In this document: positions 34,840 through 46,107 of the stretch, piece by piece | How the letters are laid out: the number at the start of each line of letters is the position of its first letter | Numbering within the stretch: the stretch's first letter is position 1 | DNA from: Gerris lacustris | Taxonomy: Eukaryota > Arthropoda > Insecta > Hemiptera > Gerridae | Direction: 5' to 3' | NCBI GenBank assembly: GCA_951217055.1 | Contig: OX578277.1 | Location: forward strand, 99,451,511 to 99,515,510 | DNA length: 64,000 bases | Notes under the pieces: model-generated | Told to the model about the DNA's origin: nothing | Database searches by the model: none | Seen by the model: only the letters and a program-made list of their open reading frames with translations | Translations under genes and position numbers: made by a program

Positions 34840-35480
34840 TTCGATCTTACTGAAGTTAAGTGATCGTTTTAGAGAACGAAATTTTTTTGCCTTTAATTTA
34901 AAATACTCTAATACAGAAATCTGATTCAGACAACAGGGAACATTTTCCGTCCCATCTCTGTCGGTCTGTCTGTTTTTTTTATAAATGGGAAACAATTAAA
35001 TAAATTGGAAAATAAAGAGTTATAAAAAGCATACACATCAATAAAATACGTGATAGGATGCGAGGAAGCTATGTGTCGAACTTATTAGGTAGACTATATT
35101 TTTTAAATGTGTTATATTTTTTTTTTTTTTTGTTTGCACGAATAAAAGTTTATTTATTTAGCAATATTTAATGTGCGCAGGTGGTTGAAATAAATCTGGA
35201 ACTATCTGCCGGCTACTTTCAACGAACAATCCAAATTTTATAAAAATTAGCTGAGAACATTTGAGGATATAGCTGTTAATAAATTTATGTTTGTGTGCAT
35301 GTTCAAGAGAAACAATTGGGCGCAGAAGGTTGAAACTTATATGCAACCAACAATGGGGTAATTATAACCTACCACCTAAATGTCATTACAATCAGACCAG
35401 TAGTTTTTTGATTTGTTGGTTCGCAAAAGACACGGGAACAAAATTGTTCTCTGATGTCTGGAACGGATTTTGGAACGAAG
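34840..35480. mobile_element. Family D mosaic
   Basis: Begins with a fragment in one orientation (GATCGTTTTAGAGAACGAAA, CTGATTCAGACAACAGGGAA, TCTGTCGGTCTGTCTG), includes GGATGCGAGGAAGC at 35053, then a reversed part (ATGTTTGTGTGCATGTTC, CAACAATGGGG, GGTTCGCAAAAGA). Like 31740-32625 it seems to be two partial copies. Confidence 0.5.
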
Positions 35481-35524
35481 TTCCTTATGGCACGTTCTGG
35501 AGCCCGGGAGTGAATCCGATAAAA

Positions 35525-35700
35525 CGACCAAAATCACCGTCACAAAATAACCGTCACAAAATCACCGTCAAAAAATCATCGTCACAAAATCACCGTCACA
35601 AAATAACCGTCACAAAATAACCGTCACTAAATCACCGTCACAAAATCACCGTCACAAAATAACCGTCACAAAATCACCGTCACGCAAAATCCGTCACGAA
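35525..35700 (+). repeat. 14-bp tandem repeat, about 12 copies
   Basis: Unit CACCGTCACAAAAT, alternating with AACCGTCACAAAAT. It lies at the end of a family A copy. The corresponding place in the copy at 61060-61135 has a single GTGATGGTCCATTTCG-type unit, so the array expanded locally. Confidence 0.93.
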
Positions 35701-36175
35701 ATCTACCGATGGCGATAACTGGAGTAAAAGTTGACCGACTTAGTTGAAATTTGGTACACATGTTCATTACCAATGTCCGGGACAAGTTCGTTGGACAACG
35801 TTATCCGCCCAAGCGTTCACGCGCAACGCTCGCGTAAACGTAAGCTTCGAATTTAAAATTAGAATTTTTGGACGGGAAAAAATTCTAACTTCATTTATTT
35901 AATGAGACAAACAACTTTTTTAATAATTTTTTTTTATTAAAACGAACACCGACACTACTATGAAGTGATAAAGATCGCTAAATTTATTAAAGCGGACCAA
36001 ACCGATTAACATAAAGAAAACAACGTTTTTACCGTTATCTTACGTTCTAACGTAAAGATTTAAATGAAACTTTGTATACATCACCTACAGTACAATTGAA
36101 ACAAGCATGTAACATTTCAACCTGATACAAGCAGAAGTTTTTGCGAGTTAATGATTTATATTTTTTATTTTAATA
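35700..36175 (-). repeat. Family A copy
   Basis: Reverse orientation: GTTGACCGACTTAGTTG, AAATTTGGTACACATGTTC, GTTGGACAACG, GCGCAACGCTCGCGTAAACG. Beyond 36000 it matches the reverse of 13130-13290, which sets a minimum length for the family. Confidence 0.65.
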
Positions 36176-36600
36176 TTTAATTGGAGTAATATGCCGACGG
36201 GGCCTGGGAAGACAGTTCTTTTTCGTTCTACAACCATCTGCTTTAACTATAAATTTATCATTAACTTTTTTCTCAATATACAATACATTATTTATTGAAA
36301 GACGCTCACTTCAAAGATAATAAAAAGATTTTCATTTAATTTTGCCTTAACTCCGCTAGTACAAATAGTTAGTTACTTTTAATTTTGTCTTTTCTCTAAC
36401 TCCACCATGTATACGTAGTTATTACAGCGATTTTATAAATTATATTTAATGAAAAGCGTAAGGAACTTCGTTCCTACCGGGTGTCCCACGACACCAAACG
36501 TATTTTTTTTGTCTTGGAATTGTCTAAATTAGAGACAACAAATGTTTGTTCTTTAGAACGATCACACCACTTCCGTTACCTTCAGTAAGATCGGAAACAA

Positions 36601-37317
36601 AAATAAACAGGTCAAGTGTGTGCTAGTCAGCACACAGCGAGGGTCCGTATCGTATAGGCCTCACTATATTGTACCCTATTGATGGTGTATTTTAAAATGC
36701 TAAAAAGCTTACTGAACTATCCTATGGGTCTGTTATTCTCAAAACACATAAACAAACTTCTGATAAAGTATTTTTTTGCCACTGAACCGGACTACAAGCA
36801 TATAAATACATCGAAAAGACCATAATTTTTTAAGACAATAAAAAACACGTATATTGTCAATAAAAATAAAATAATTTTTTTTTTGAAATTTCCAAAAAGT
36901 GGTATCTTTACCTTTGGTCGAAGAATGTTCGAGGAATTTTTTCAGATTTTTTGCACTTCACATTAGTGAGATAGAGGGGGGGGGGGACACTTTTCCCACC
37001 CACTTCAAACTCGTCTACGCTAGCCCTATCCAAGCGTATAACCAAATATTATATATTTCTGTAATCAGCTCGACGTACCCTTTCATATGATACCCACACA
37101 CGGTATTGAAAAAAAAATGTAACCCTCAAGTTTTTTTTAAATATATATTTTTTAAGTCGCTATATTTTTAAAATGTGTGGGTAGATACAAGAACCATATA
37201 TGCCAAATTTCAAAGTGATCGGACGAAAGGTGTAGCCGTGAGAGCAGGCGACAGACGGACGGACAGACACACGCAGGAAAATATAAGGGTCCTTGGTTTT
37301 GCCTACGGACCCTAAAA
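36601..37317. mobile_element. Family C element, complete-looking
   Basis: Left end AATAAACAGGTCAAG and hairpin GTGTGCT-AGTC-AGCACAC followed by GAGGGTCCGTA. Right end GGTCCTTGGTTTTGCC, then TACGGACCCTAAAAA. The core CCAAATTTCAAAGTGATCGG and a GACAGACGGACGGACAGAC tract lie near the right end. A non-autonomous element about 715 bp long with one hairpin end; it does not show the CTRR end of a canonical Helitron. Confidence 0.7.
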
Positions 37318-37359
37318 AGAGGGGGAGGAGCTAATTAAATAAATTTGACAATAATGGGT

Positions 37360-37674
37360 AGTAGTAGTAGTAGTAATGTTCTATAGTACTAGGCGGGTAG
37401 GACGAACCACTTGTTGGAACCTAGCAGTTAGACCACCACTTAGGCTCTTTTTACTAACCCCGTGGTAGAGAGTTCCAGCCACTTCACACATCATACATCT
37501 GTACATTGTACTCATTGTACCGCCGAAGCGAGTATGACGTGATCAATAGTGAGCCATATAAATCAGAGTGTCACGGCGAAGAATCGAACCCCATCTCATA
37601 CCGCTCAAGATTCAGTGATGGCCGAGCAGACGAGGTAAGTAATTTAACCCACACGGCCACGCTGGCTCTCTCCA
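37360..37674 (-). mobile_element. tRNA-derived SINE with (TAC)n tail
   Basis: On the minus strand it starts with a tRNA-like head: GCCAGCGTGGCCGTGTGG (A-box part) and GGGGTTCGATTCTTCGCC (B box), followed by a body and a (TAC)n tail, seen on + as GTAGTAGTAG. A 13-bp target duplication, GACAATAATGGGT, flanks it at 37347-37359 and 37675-37687. A second copy is at 57105-57557. Head type resembles a class II (Ser/Leu-like) tRNA because of the long gap between boxes. Confidence 0.88.
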
Positions 37675-37689
37675 GACAATAATGGGTTG

Positions 37690-37790
37690 TAAAAACATAA
37701 CATCATTTGAGTATAATTATAATTTGATTTAAGTTAAAATTTAAACTTTCCGTAGTATGAATACTACCGCAAAAACTTAAAAATTACATT
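37690..37790 (-). repeat. Half-copy of the fold-back SINE family
   Basis: Matches one flank of 50345-50705 and 9330-9471 in reverse: TATAATTATAATTTGATTTA, then AAATTTAAACTTTCCGTAG, TATGAATACTACC. No tRNA-like head retained. Confidence 0.6.
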
Positions 37791-38339
37791 TGAGTACGTT
37801 ATAAGAACGCGAGGCAGCTATGTGCCACACTAATTTGTATATTATTTTATTTTTAGATTAATAGTGTTTGAACAATAACAAATGTCCAACTTAAAAGAAA
37901 TTATCAGTTTCAAAATTATTCGTAAGGTTTTTGATAATGAGAATTTGCTAACATTTTTTTAAATCCTAGGTGTTAGATGGTTAATGTTGATAAAAACCTT
38001 CTTTTTTTTGCCTAATTTATACCTTTCACAACGATATTACTTATTAATTTATATTTTTCTTTTATCATTTAATAATACGCTCATTAACTTTTGACTTAGC
38101 TAATCAAAAGAGATATATTGAAAGGTCTTCAAGGTTCTTTCTTTTGTTAGCGTCACGAACATATCTTCATCTATTATAATCAAATATTGATAAATTCATC
38201 TGGGCAGACATGGTAAAAAAAAATGTTGGATTCATAGAAAAGCGTAGTGTAATATTCTAGGTATAATAATGTGTCATGAGACTATCAAGTAAAGAAGTGG
38301 GTAGTGTTAGGTCTAACTCTAATAGAGTTTGGCTACGAA

Positions 38340-38486
38340 GCGTTTCCATGGTAACGTGCTGAAGGGCCCAGACATGGATAGAAGGGCTAAGGGTCCGGTA
38401 GCCAAGAGTAGCCCAGTCCTCAGTATCTCTTTAGCTAGCTCATCTACCTCAAGACATACCTAAGTGATTACAAATTATCAGCAAAA
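38340..38486 (+). promoter_or_regulatory. Tetraspanin 5' UTR and probable promoter
   Basis: GC content rises here above the surroundings. CCTCAGTATC near 38416 resembles the arthropod initiator (TCAGT). No TATA box at the expected distance is obvious. The start codon context is caaaaATGG, favourable for initiation. Confidence 0.4.
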
Positions 38487-38549
38487 ATGGAGGCTTGCGG
38501 CATGTCTTTCATCAAGTACATACTCTTTCTTTTCAACTTGATATTCGCT
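38487..38549 (+). CDS. Tetraspanin, first coding exon
   Basis: The 21 codons start MEACGMSF and continue IKYILFLFNLIFA. This is the cytoplasmic N-terminus (Cys residues likely palmitoylated) and first half of transmembrane segment 1 of tetraspanins, which typically read C-x-K-Y-x-L-F-x-F-N-x-x-F. The exon ends in phase 0 at GCT|GTAAGA, the intron position also found in vertebrate CD9-type genes. Tetraspanins organise membrane microdomains. The remaining exons are not visible in the following 25 kb, so either intron 1 is very long or this is an isolated duplicate. Orthologue not assigned. Confidence 0.8.
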
Positions 38550-38650
38550 GTAAGAATATAATAATAAATTTTATTTTTCATTTTTCAGCATGCAAATATT
38601 TTCATGTCAATCTGATTTTTTAAATTATTTTTTTTATGTGACAACTATTT

Positions 38651-38888
38651 AATCGTAATTTGATAAGTCCACAATTAAAGGCTAAATTTTAATCTTAATT
38701 TGATAAGTCAACAATAAAAGTTTAAATTTTAATCTTAATTTGATAAGTCAACAATGAAAGGCTAAATTTTAATCGTAATTTGATAAGTCAACAATAAAAG
38801 GCTAAATTTTAATCTTCATTTTATAAGTCAACAATAAAAGGCTAAATTTTAATCGTAATTTGATAAGTCAACAATGAAAGGCTAAATT
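38651..38888 (+). repeat. 40-bp minisatellite, six copies
   Basis: Unit AATCTTAATTTGATAAGTCA plus ACAATAAAAGGCTAAATTTT in exact 40-bp register, with scattered substitutions (AATCGT/AATCTT). It sits in intron 1 of the tetraspanin. Confidence 0.95.
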
Positions 38889-39044
38889 ATGCATTATGAA
38901 CTTTCACGTTAACTATATTAAACAAGACATCGTGAAGCTTTATTGTAAAAAATGCTATGTTGGTCATCAGTTTACTTGATTTTCGCTGTAGTAATATATA
39001 TAATTATAATAATTTATTTTTATTTTTTGGCATGGAAAAAATGT

Positions 39045-39296
39045 CGGTTCTTCTTTAGCTTGTTACTCCCCTATGTTTTTTTTTTTTTTAGAATATAAGT
39101 GACTTACAAAATAACTATTGGGACAATGGGATGTTTAGTCCAATGTACTTTGGGACAAAGGAATGTCACACTTCTGTTTTTATATAAGGGGAGTAACAGT
39201 CTAAAGAAGAACATTCAGTGCACCTACTTTAGATTGTTACTCCCATCTATTTGTTTTATAAGGGGATTAACATCTTTAGATTGATACTCCCCTTAT
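39045..39296. mobile_element. Family H copy inserted in the triplicated intron
   Basis: Opens TTCTTTAGCTTGTTACTCCCC, includes GGGACAAAGGAATGTCACAC, and closes with two further inverted/direct CTTTAGATTGTTACTCC lines. Its absence from copies 1 and 3 of the tandem repeat shows it is an insertion. Confidence 0.65.
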
Positions 39297-40144
39297 AAAA
39301 AAAAATACAAAAAAAGTGCCAAATCAACAATGAAAGGGTAAATTATGTATGTATTATGAAATTCCACGTTAACTATAAAAAATGCGATGTTAGTAATCTT
39401 TTCAAGTTACCACTTGAGTGTTACTTGATTTTCGCTGTAATAATATTGTATAATAAAATTATTTTTATTTTCGGCATGCAACAAATTTCATATCAATATC
39501 TGATTTTTTTTTACATAATCTTTTTTTTTATATGACAACTATTTTAATCGTAATACATATATGTAAATCAACAATGAAAGGTGTATTATGAAATTTCACT
39601 TGAAAACTGCAATGTTAGTCCTCTATTCAAATTATCACCGAAAATTACGGGTTTACGAAAAAAAGTAATTGGCGTAGGTAAAAATGTAGATTAATTTAGT
39701 TAAAATTTGGCACCTCACAATTTTATATGCAAATACTCAAAGACTAGAAATAATGTTTTCTTCTTATATATGTAAGTTAAGTTATACATGTATATTTAAA
39801 ATGTATTTGAATCTAATTATAAAAATATAAAATTTCGGGTTTAGAATATCCCAAATAAGGGATGAAATATCACTTTTATAAAGAATTAAACATCACTTTC
39901 TTACCCCTGAAGACACCTGTAGAAATTATATTAAATATAAAGGAGACAATAAAAAAAGAAGGAAAAATGAAAAATGAATAGATTATTTTTGGATAAAATT
40001 TGGCAACTTACAATTGTATATGAATACATAAAGACTAGAAATAAAGTGTTCTGTCTTATCAAGTTAGTTATGGCACATTTTTATGCGTCTATTAAATGCT
40101 TAACCTCTAAATTTGCACAAAAATGAGTAATTTTAAAAGATATA

Positions 40145-41714
40145 CAGTAAAACCTGGATAAAGTGACCACCGAAGGGGCCGACCAAAAGTGGTCACCTTA
40201 GGCAGGTGGTCAACATACCCAAAATGAGTTAAAAAAAAATCGGCCCGAGACAACTCAGACAAAATTTTCATTTACGAGTTCAAATTAATTACCCAGTGTT
40301 TTATTTATTATTTTTCGTGATTTCGAATGTACATTTAATTATTATTGAACATTTCATCAAAATTTATCATAAAAATAACTTCTCCTCGGCGGGGAATCGA
40401 ACCCGGCCTCTCTCCGTCCGCGTTTAAAGCTATTTTCTGAGAAACTAGATTTTTCCCGGGGAAACGGCTTATATCCTTAGATTTGTATTTAAATGGACTA
40501 CATTATAGAATTTCAATCATAATCCTCGGAACCGTCTTCGAGAAATTATTTTTTTAACGTTTTTTAACTGTTTTTGGGAGGGGTAGTGCCCCCAAATTTG
40601 GGGTTAAAATTCATTTTTAGATTTCACCTCGGGGTATGGATTTTTTTTGAACATGTATGCCAAATTTAGTCAAAATCGGCCCAGTAGTTAAGGTTCCACA
40701 CGTCTGAAAAGACGACAGACAGACATTTTTGCGCCATCACAATACTTTCTGTTTATATGAGAAAGTAAAAAGTGCTCATTCTTGGTTACCCACATAAAGG
40801 GCGAAAAGAAACGTTTATAGAAAAGAGACACAATTTGTAAATATAGTAATAAATAATACTTTTCTGAAAGCTAATTTGTTACAATTTAGGCAAAAACGAG
40901 GTGTAACATTTTTGACATTTTCATGTTTAGGCTGTGCTACATAACTCAGGCTGTGCTACATAAAAAGCGTTACTAAAAAACGTTACCCGGTGTATCAAGG
41001 AGTTAGAAAAGTATAGTAGGTGTTCTATAAAACGTTAAAAAAACAAACTTGTATTGTTAACAAACTTGTATTACTTACGTTTAATTGTAAAATATAAAAA
41101 AATGTTGAGGTAATTTCAGCACATAATACACAATGCATTTAAAAACATGAAATTAAAAAAAAATATACACCTCTCCCATTCTAAATCAAACTAACAACTG
41201 AGCAAGAAATAAAATTTGCGAACAGAAAAGAAGGAGATATTCAAAAAATTAGGATGAAGTGAAAATGAAAGAAATACAGAGAAATTATGTACTCTTTATA
41301 GTTAACTCTTTTAGAACCAGCAAGAATTATTTCATTTTACTAATTTCTTTGAAATAAAATCCTTCTTATTAATTCTTATAAAACAGAAACAAACTGAAGT
41401 GGGTTTATTCATATTGCAACAACTAGGATATGAGTTCTAAGAAATTAAATTAAAAACCAAAGTTAAAATTATTATAGGTATTCTCACTAATTTTATTTTT
41501 TTTAAATATTTTTTTTTATTTTGGTCACTTTAACCGAAATAAATTTCCTTCAAGGGACCAGAAGAAAGTGGTCACTGGTCAAAATAGGCAGATGGTCACA
41601 ATAAGCAGAAGAAAATGTACAGGAAGTATTGAATTTCTGAAGGGACCATGAAAAATTGGTCACATTGACCAGGTGGTCAATATACACGGGTGGTCACTTT
41701 AGCAGGTTTTACTG
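40145..41714. mobile_element. pogo/Tigger-like element with GGTCAC arrays
   Basis: Flanked by TA on both sides (40143-40144, 41715-41716). Ends: CAGTAAAACCTGGATAAAGT and, reversed, CAGTAAAACCTGCTAAAGTG. Several GGTCAC/GTGACC words lie within 100 bp of each end (GTGGTCACC, GATGGTCACAA, TTGGTCACATTG). TA duplication and CAGT... ends fit the pogo branch of Tc1/mariner. About 1.57 kb, including a nested family B copy; no transposase recognised. Confidence 0.75.
40236..40771 (-). mobile_element. Family B copy nested in the pogo-like element
   Basis: Runs from ATCGGCCCGAGACAACTCAG to ATATGAGAAAGTAAAAA. It includes the B-box-like segment (minus strand CCGGGTTCGATTCCCCGCC) and the ATGCCAAATTT core with a GACGACAGACAGAC tract. 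Confidence 0.75.
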
Positions 41715-41719
41715 TAGAT

Positions 41720-41985
41720 GTAAATTAATGAATGTTTATGCGCATGTGAATGAAAACCCTATGGGCGCAGAAGATTGAAACTTTTATAGGCCATCAATGG
41801 GCTAATTGTGACCTACCATAAAAATTTCATTTAAATCGGAGGAGTAGATTTTAAAATATGTTAGTTCTCAAAAATTGAGTGACATGACAAGACACTACAC
41901 CAAAAATGTTCCTTGATGTCTGACACGGAGACCACATAGCTTCCGCTACTTTCGGTAAGCTTCGAAGCCAAATTATGGATTAGTT
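41720..41985. repeat. Family D fragment
   Basis: Contains TATGCGCATGTGAATG, GGGCGCAGAAGATTGAAAC, CCATCAATGGGC, and the end hairpin line CATAGCTTCCGCTAC with TTTCGGTAAGCTTCG. Reverse orientation. Confidence 0.6.
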
Positions 41986-42468
41986 TACAAAAAATAAAAT
42001 ACTTTAAAAACTTCACGTTTTATCCGATTATTAACTTTTCAGATGAGTTGTTATTATGATAATTACTGATAACACACTTTTATATTTGTAAATATATATG
42101 TAGAACATTTCTCCCTAATATATCAAATATTACCTTTTATTTGTGTGAAACGTTTCTGAAATATAGGCTAAGAGAAATTATAATCTTTTTTGATATTTTA
42201 ATCAGTACTTAGATTAAAGAAAACTATTTTACATTCCAATGCATGGAAATTTCGTGCTATTAATGAGTGAATTGTAGCATAATTTCTTATGAAAATATAA
42301 TTTAGAGTTTAATTACAAAATGTTTCTTCCCATTTGTAATCTACAATAAAAAAATGTAGATTTATTTAAATATTAGAGTGTACCTAACATTCTTTCAGTC
42401 CTTAAAATTAATTATTGATTAAGGAACTCAAACTAGTTTTTATGTCAATTTAAAGCATTCAAAAATAC

Positions 42469-43039
42469 ACTGCCAATTAGTGTGGCACATAGCTTCCTCG
42501 CATCCTATCATGTACTTTATTGTTATATTAACATTAAAGTTTTATTACTTTATTGTTATATTGTTTATTGTGTAAGAACAATTAACATTTTTTAGCGATC
42601 TTTATCACTTTATAGGGGTGTCGCTGTAGGTTTTACTAAAAAATTGTATTTAAAAAAAATGTTATTCTCATTGAATAGATAAGGTTTGATTTTTTCCCGA
42701 CCGAAAATTCCAATTTTAAATTTGAAGTTCACGTTTACGCGAGCGTTGCGCGCGAACGCTTGAACGGATAACGTTGTCCAACGAACTCGACCTGAGCATT
42801 GGTAAAATAAACATGTCTACCAAATTTCATCAAAATCAGGCTACATTTACTCAAGTTATCGTCGCACGTTTCACGATTTGCGGACACACAGACCGACAGA
42901 CAGACAGACAGACACGGAACCAAAAATGTTCCCTGATGTCTGAAACGGATTTCTGTCTTGGATTTTTTAAAATCGGAGGCATAAAACTTTTTTGTTCTCA
43001 AAAGTGAACACAATGCTTCCGAGCTTACCGAAGCATTGG
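42469..43039 (+). mobile_element. Chimeric unit: family D ends around a family A core
   Basis: Left: ACTGCCAATTAGTGTGGCAC then ATAGCTTCCTCGCATCC (D end). Middle: GTCGCTGTAGGTTTTAC to CGTTGTCCAACGAACTCG and the ACCAAATTTCATC core (A). Right: (GACA)n, GGAACCAAAAATGTTCCCTG, CTGAAACGGATTTCTGTC and the D terminal hairpin, here altered. The same chimera occurs at 51940-52500, so it is a real, propagated unit. Confidence 0.75.
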
Positions 43040-43635
43040 TATCATTCAAAGTGCAATTAATTTGTCTCTGAATTTAAAAATCTGTTATAGTCATCGAAGA
43101 AATGTGTTGTTTGGTCTGTCGTTGCACATTTTTTCGATTCACCATAACAACTGATTTTGATTAAATTTAGCCTACTGTTGGTCCCATATTAATTTAAATC
43201 TTCTGTGTCCATTGCTTTCTCTTCTGCATGGGCAAAATGTTAAAACAAATTATTATAACCCCATTAATTTAATTAATTAAAGGTTTCTTTGCGGCTAAAC
43301 GGTAAGTCGTATCGAAAAGCAGATTGCAGCAGCGATTACTGATTTTAAAAGATCTACAACTTTTGTCCTACGAATTTTTGTCGGTTTTGCCTCAAATAGA
43401 GGTATTTTTTTATTTTTTATTTTTTACTTAGAGCTCATATAGCGTCCGCAATTGTTGACCGATTTAATTTCTGATTGGGGTGGTTAAATCTCACACTAAT
43501 GATAATTGAATTGAGTATTTTTTATTTTATTAATTTGTCCTAGAACCAGAGTTATTAAATATTTACTGGTGCAGCTGCCATATTGAGAAGAGACAGGTAA
43601 TTAAATTAATACACCAGTGGTTGATAATTGTTCTA

Positions 43636-43739
43636 TGACTTCCCTGTCTGATTGGTTTTGACTGGCTGACTGCGTTATTTCTCTTCTTTTTTTTTATGAC
43701 TTCCCTTTCTGATTGGTTTTGACTGGCTGACTGCGTTAG

Positions 43740-43810
<71 letters not shown>

Positions 43811-43820
43811 CTTTTTTTTT
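43636..43820 (+). repeat. 60-bp duplication and 65-nt T tract
   Basis: ATGACTTCCCTGTCTGATTG plus GTTTTGACTGGCTGACTGCG occurs twice (about 43636 and 43696), each followed by a T run; the second run is 65 T (43746-43810), one C, then 9 T. Length is likely variable between individuals and error-prone in sequencing. Confidence 0.9.
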
Positions 43821-44392
43821 ATAGCGTTGTTATTTATTACTACATTACTTAGTTTTGATTCGCTATTTCTTTTAATATATAAATTGACTCCAAACTACGA
43901 TTTGGAGAATAATATATCCTTATTAATGGAATGAATGATGTATAATATAGTTCTGATTCTATTCCTAGAATGCTTTGGAAACAAAACTATTTAGACATTT
44001 TATTTTAAGGCCTACATGATAATAGGAAACATAGCCTAGTACCTAATACCTAGCATGAGCCCCGCTTTGAGCGTGGGGTGAAGGCTAGTATCTAATAAAA
44101 ATAAGTTTGACCCCACTAGGAATGGAAAACGGTCCAGACAATCATACTTTTAATTCCCACGTCACCATTCGTCCACTAAAAGGAGGCGAGGAAGCCATGT
44201 GCCACAGGCAGACTATTTCACATATACATTTAAATATACATAGTATCGTGATGATTGAAAAATGGAGATTTTTATGAACACGTAATATATGTGCCATTAC
44301 TAATGGGCAGAATATTTTTTGTTTCATTTTTAAAATAAATGCAATATGTATATAGACAACCAAAATAAATAGAGTAAAATTGCAATTCTTTT

Positions 44393-45116
44393 TTAGGGTC
44401 CGTAGACAAAACAAAGGACCCTTATATTTTCCTGCGTGTGTCTGTCCGCCCGTTCTCTCGCGTGCTCTCACGGCTACACCTTTTGTCCGATCACTTTGAA
44501 ATTTGGCATGTATGTGTCTTGTACCTGACCACATTTTTTAAAAATATAGTGACTTAAAAAAAAAAAATTAGGGTAAAAAAACTTAAGGGTTAAATATTTT
44601 TTATTTTTTTTCGACACCGTGAGGGGTATCATATGAAAGGGTACGTCGAGCTGATTACAAAAATATATAATTCTTTGGATATAACTTTGATAGGGCGAGC
44701 GTAGGCAAGTTTGAAGTGGGTGTGAAACGTGTCCCCCCCCCCCTCTATCTCGCTTACGTGAAATGCAAAAAATCTGAAAAAATTCCTGAACATTCTTCGA
44801 CCAAAAGTAAAGATACCACTTTTTGGAAATTTAAAAAAAAATATATTATTTTATTTTTTATTGACAAAATACGTTTTTTTATAATTATGGTCTTTTCGAT
44901 GTGTTTATATGGTTGTAGTCCGGTTCAGTGGCAAAAAATACTTTATCAGAGTGTGTTCTGAGAATATCAGACCCTTACAATGGTTCAAAATAAGCTTTTT
45001 AGCATTTTAAAAAAACACTGTTTATACACTTTACAGTTAAACACTATATAGTGTGGCCTACGGACCCTCGCTGTGTGCTGACTAGCACACACTTGACCTG
45101 TTTATTTTTATTAATA
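44393..45116. mobile_element. Family C element, reverse orientation
   Basis: From TTTAGGGTCCGTAGACAAAA to GTGTGCT-GACT-AGCACAC and ACTTGACCTGTTTATT. The left end itself folds (AGGGTCC...GGACCCT). Core TTTGAAATTTGGCATG present. With 36601-37317 it defines both ends of the family. Confidence 0.72.
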
Positions 45117-45639
45117 TCAAAACCTTGTATAAGCTATATGACAGATTGTGACCAAATAAAATAAGCCAGTCACCGAAATCCGTATAATTCTGTGGATTGT
45201 ATGTATTTAAAGTAGCTAAATACTATAAATTGGCATAGCTGAGGAGCAATCGTCTTGCTTATTGAAATAATTCCAGTATTATAATCTTTAATCCCTCAAA
45301 GCTTATTTAGTTATTTAGGCTTTAACATTTAAAATAGAAGAAGTCAGCTTTTACATCCAATTAAAATATTATATAAAAAGTAATTTCATGGATATAAAAA
45401 ATAATGTAGGTAGAATAAAACGTTACATTTTTATAGCAGTTTAAATGGTCAGTAATTAAACTGCCCGAGAACTTTCTAGAAAGGTCTGAGACTCTTAAAA
45501 TAACGATCTTTTGGTCTATGTGAATGTTATATATGGTATAAATTTAATATTAGTTAGAATAATATAAGTTAGTTTATGATCAAAGATGCGTCTATTAGAA
45601 TGATTTAATAATCACAATTATTTTACCCTACTTAGTTAC

Positions 45640-46000
45640 GATTTTGTGGCATGTCCTTCATGCCAATAAACAAGTTTTCACGGCGTTTTTAATAGTTTAA
45701 AAACAATAGTCTGCCAATTAGTGTGGCACATAGCTTCCTCGCTTTATATTTCGTATATACATTAATGATTATGTGCTTTTACAACCTATTATTTAATTTT
45801 TCCCCCATTTTTAAATCTGTCAAAATTGTTTTGATTTTTTACATGTACTATAAAATATCATTTTAGCAAACTTTTTAGAGCACAGATGGTTGGAATTAAT
45901 CTGGGGCTATCTGCGGGCTACTTTCGACAAACCATCCAAATTTCATAAAAATCAGATTAATACTTTTGAAGATATAGGTGTAAATAAATGTTTCTTCATC
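45640..46000. repeat. Family D fragment
   Basis: Contains GTCTGCCAATTAGTGTGGCA and CATAGCTTCCTCGC at about 45711-45742, then TTAGAGCACAGATGGTTGG, GGGGCTATCTGCGGGC and AAGATATAGGTGTAAATAAA. Confidence 0.6.
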
Positions 46001-46107
46001 TGGTATTTAAGTTTTGATCGTCCAATCAATCACTCGCAAGGTTTTAATTATAATTATAATAAGATGGTTACCACAATTATTTAATTAATACAAATTATAA
46101 AAATAAC

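Larger units (their letters stand above)
38535..39640 (+). repeat. Tandem triplication of the tetraspanin exon 1/intron 1 boundary
   Basis: The line CTTGAT-TTTCGCTGTAA followed by ATAT-rich sequence, TTTATTTTTATTTTT, GGCATG, and later CAACAATGAAAGG and CACGTTAACTATA recurs three times, starting near 38535, 38976 and 39428 (about 440-450 bp apart). Copy 1 contains a 40-bp minisatellite; copy 2 is interrupted by a family H element; copy 3 is cut short. Confidence 0.75.

Noticed and set aside
36601..37317. Helitron identity for family C
   Set aside because: A terminal hairpin is present, but neither a 5' TC nor a 3' CTRR end could be placed and no Rep/helicase trace was found.
38550..38588. Mini-intron after tetraspanin exon 1 (GTAAGA ... 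TTTTTCAG)
   Set aside because: It would be only 39 nt long, and the downstream frame (H-A-N-I-F-M-S-I-stop) ends at once and does not resemble tetraspanin.
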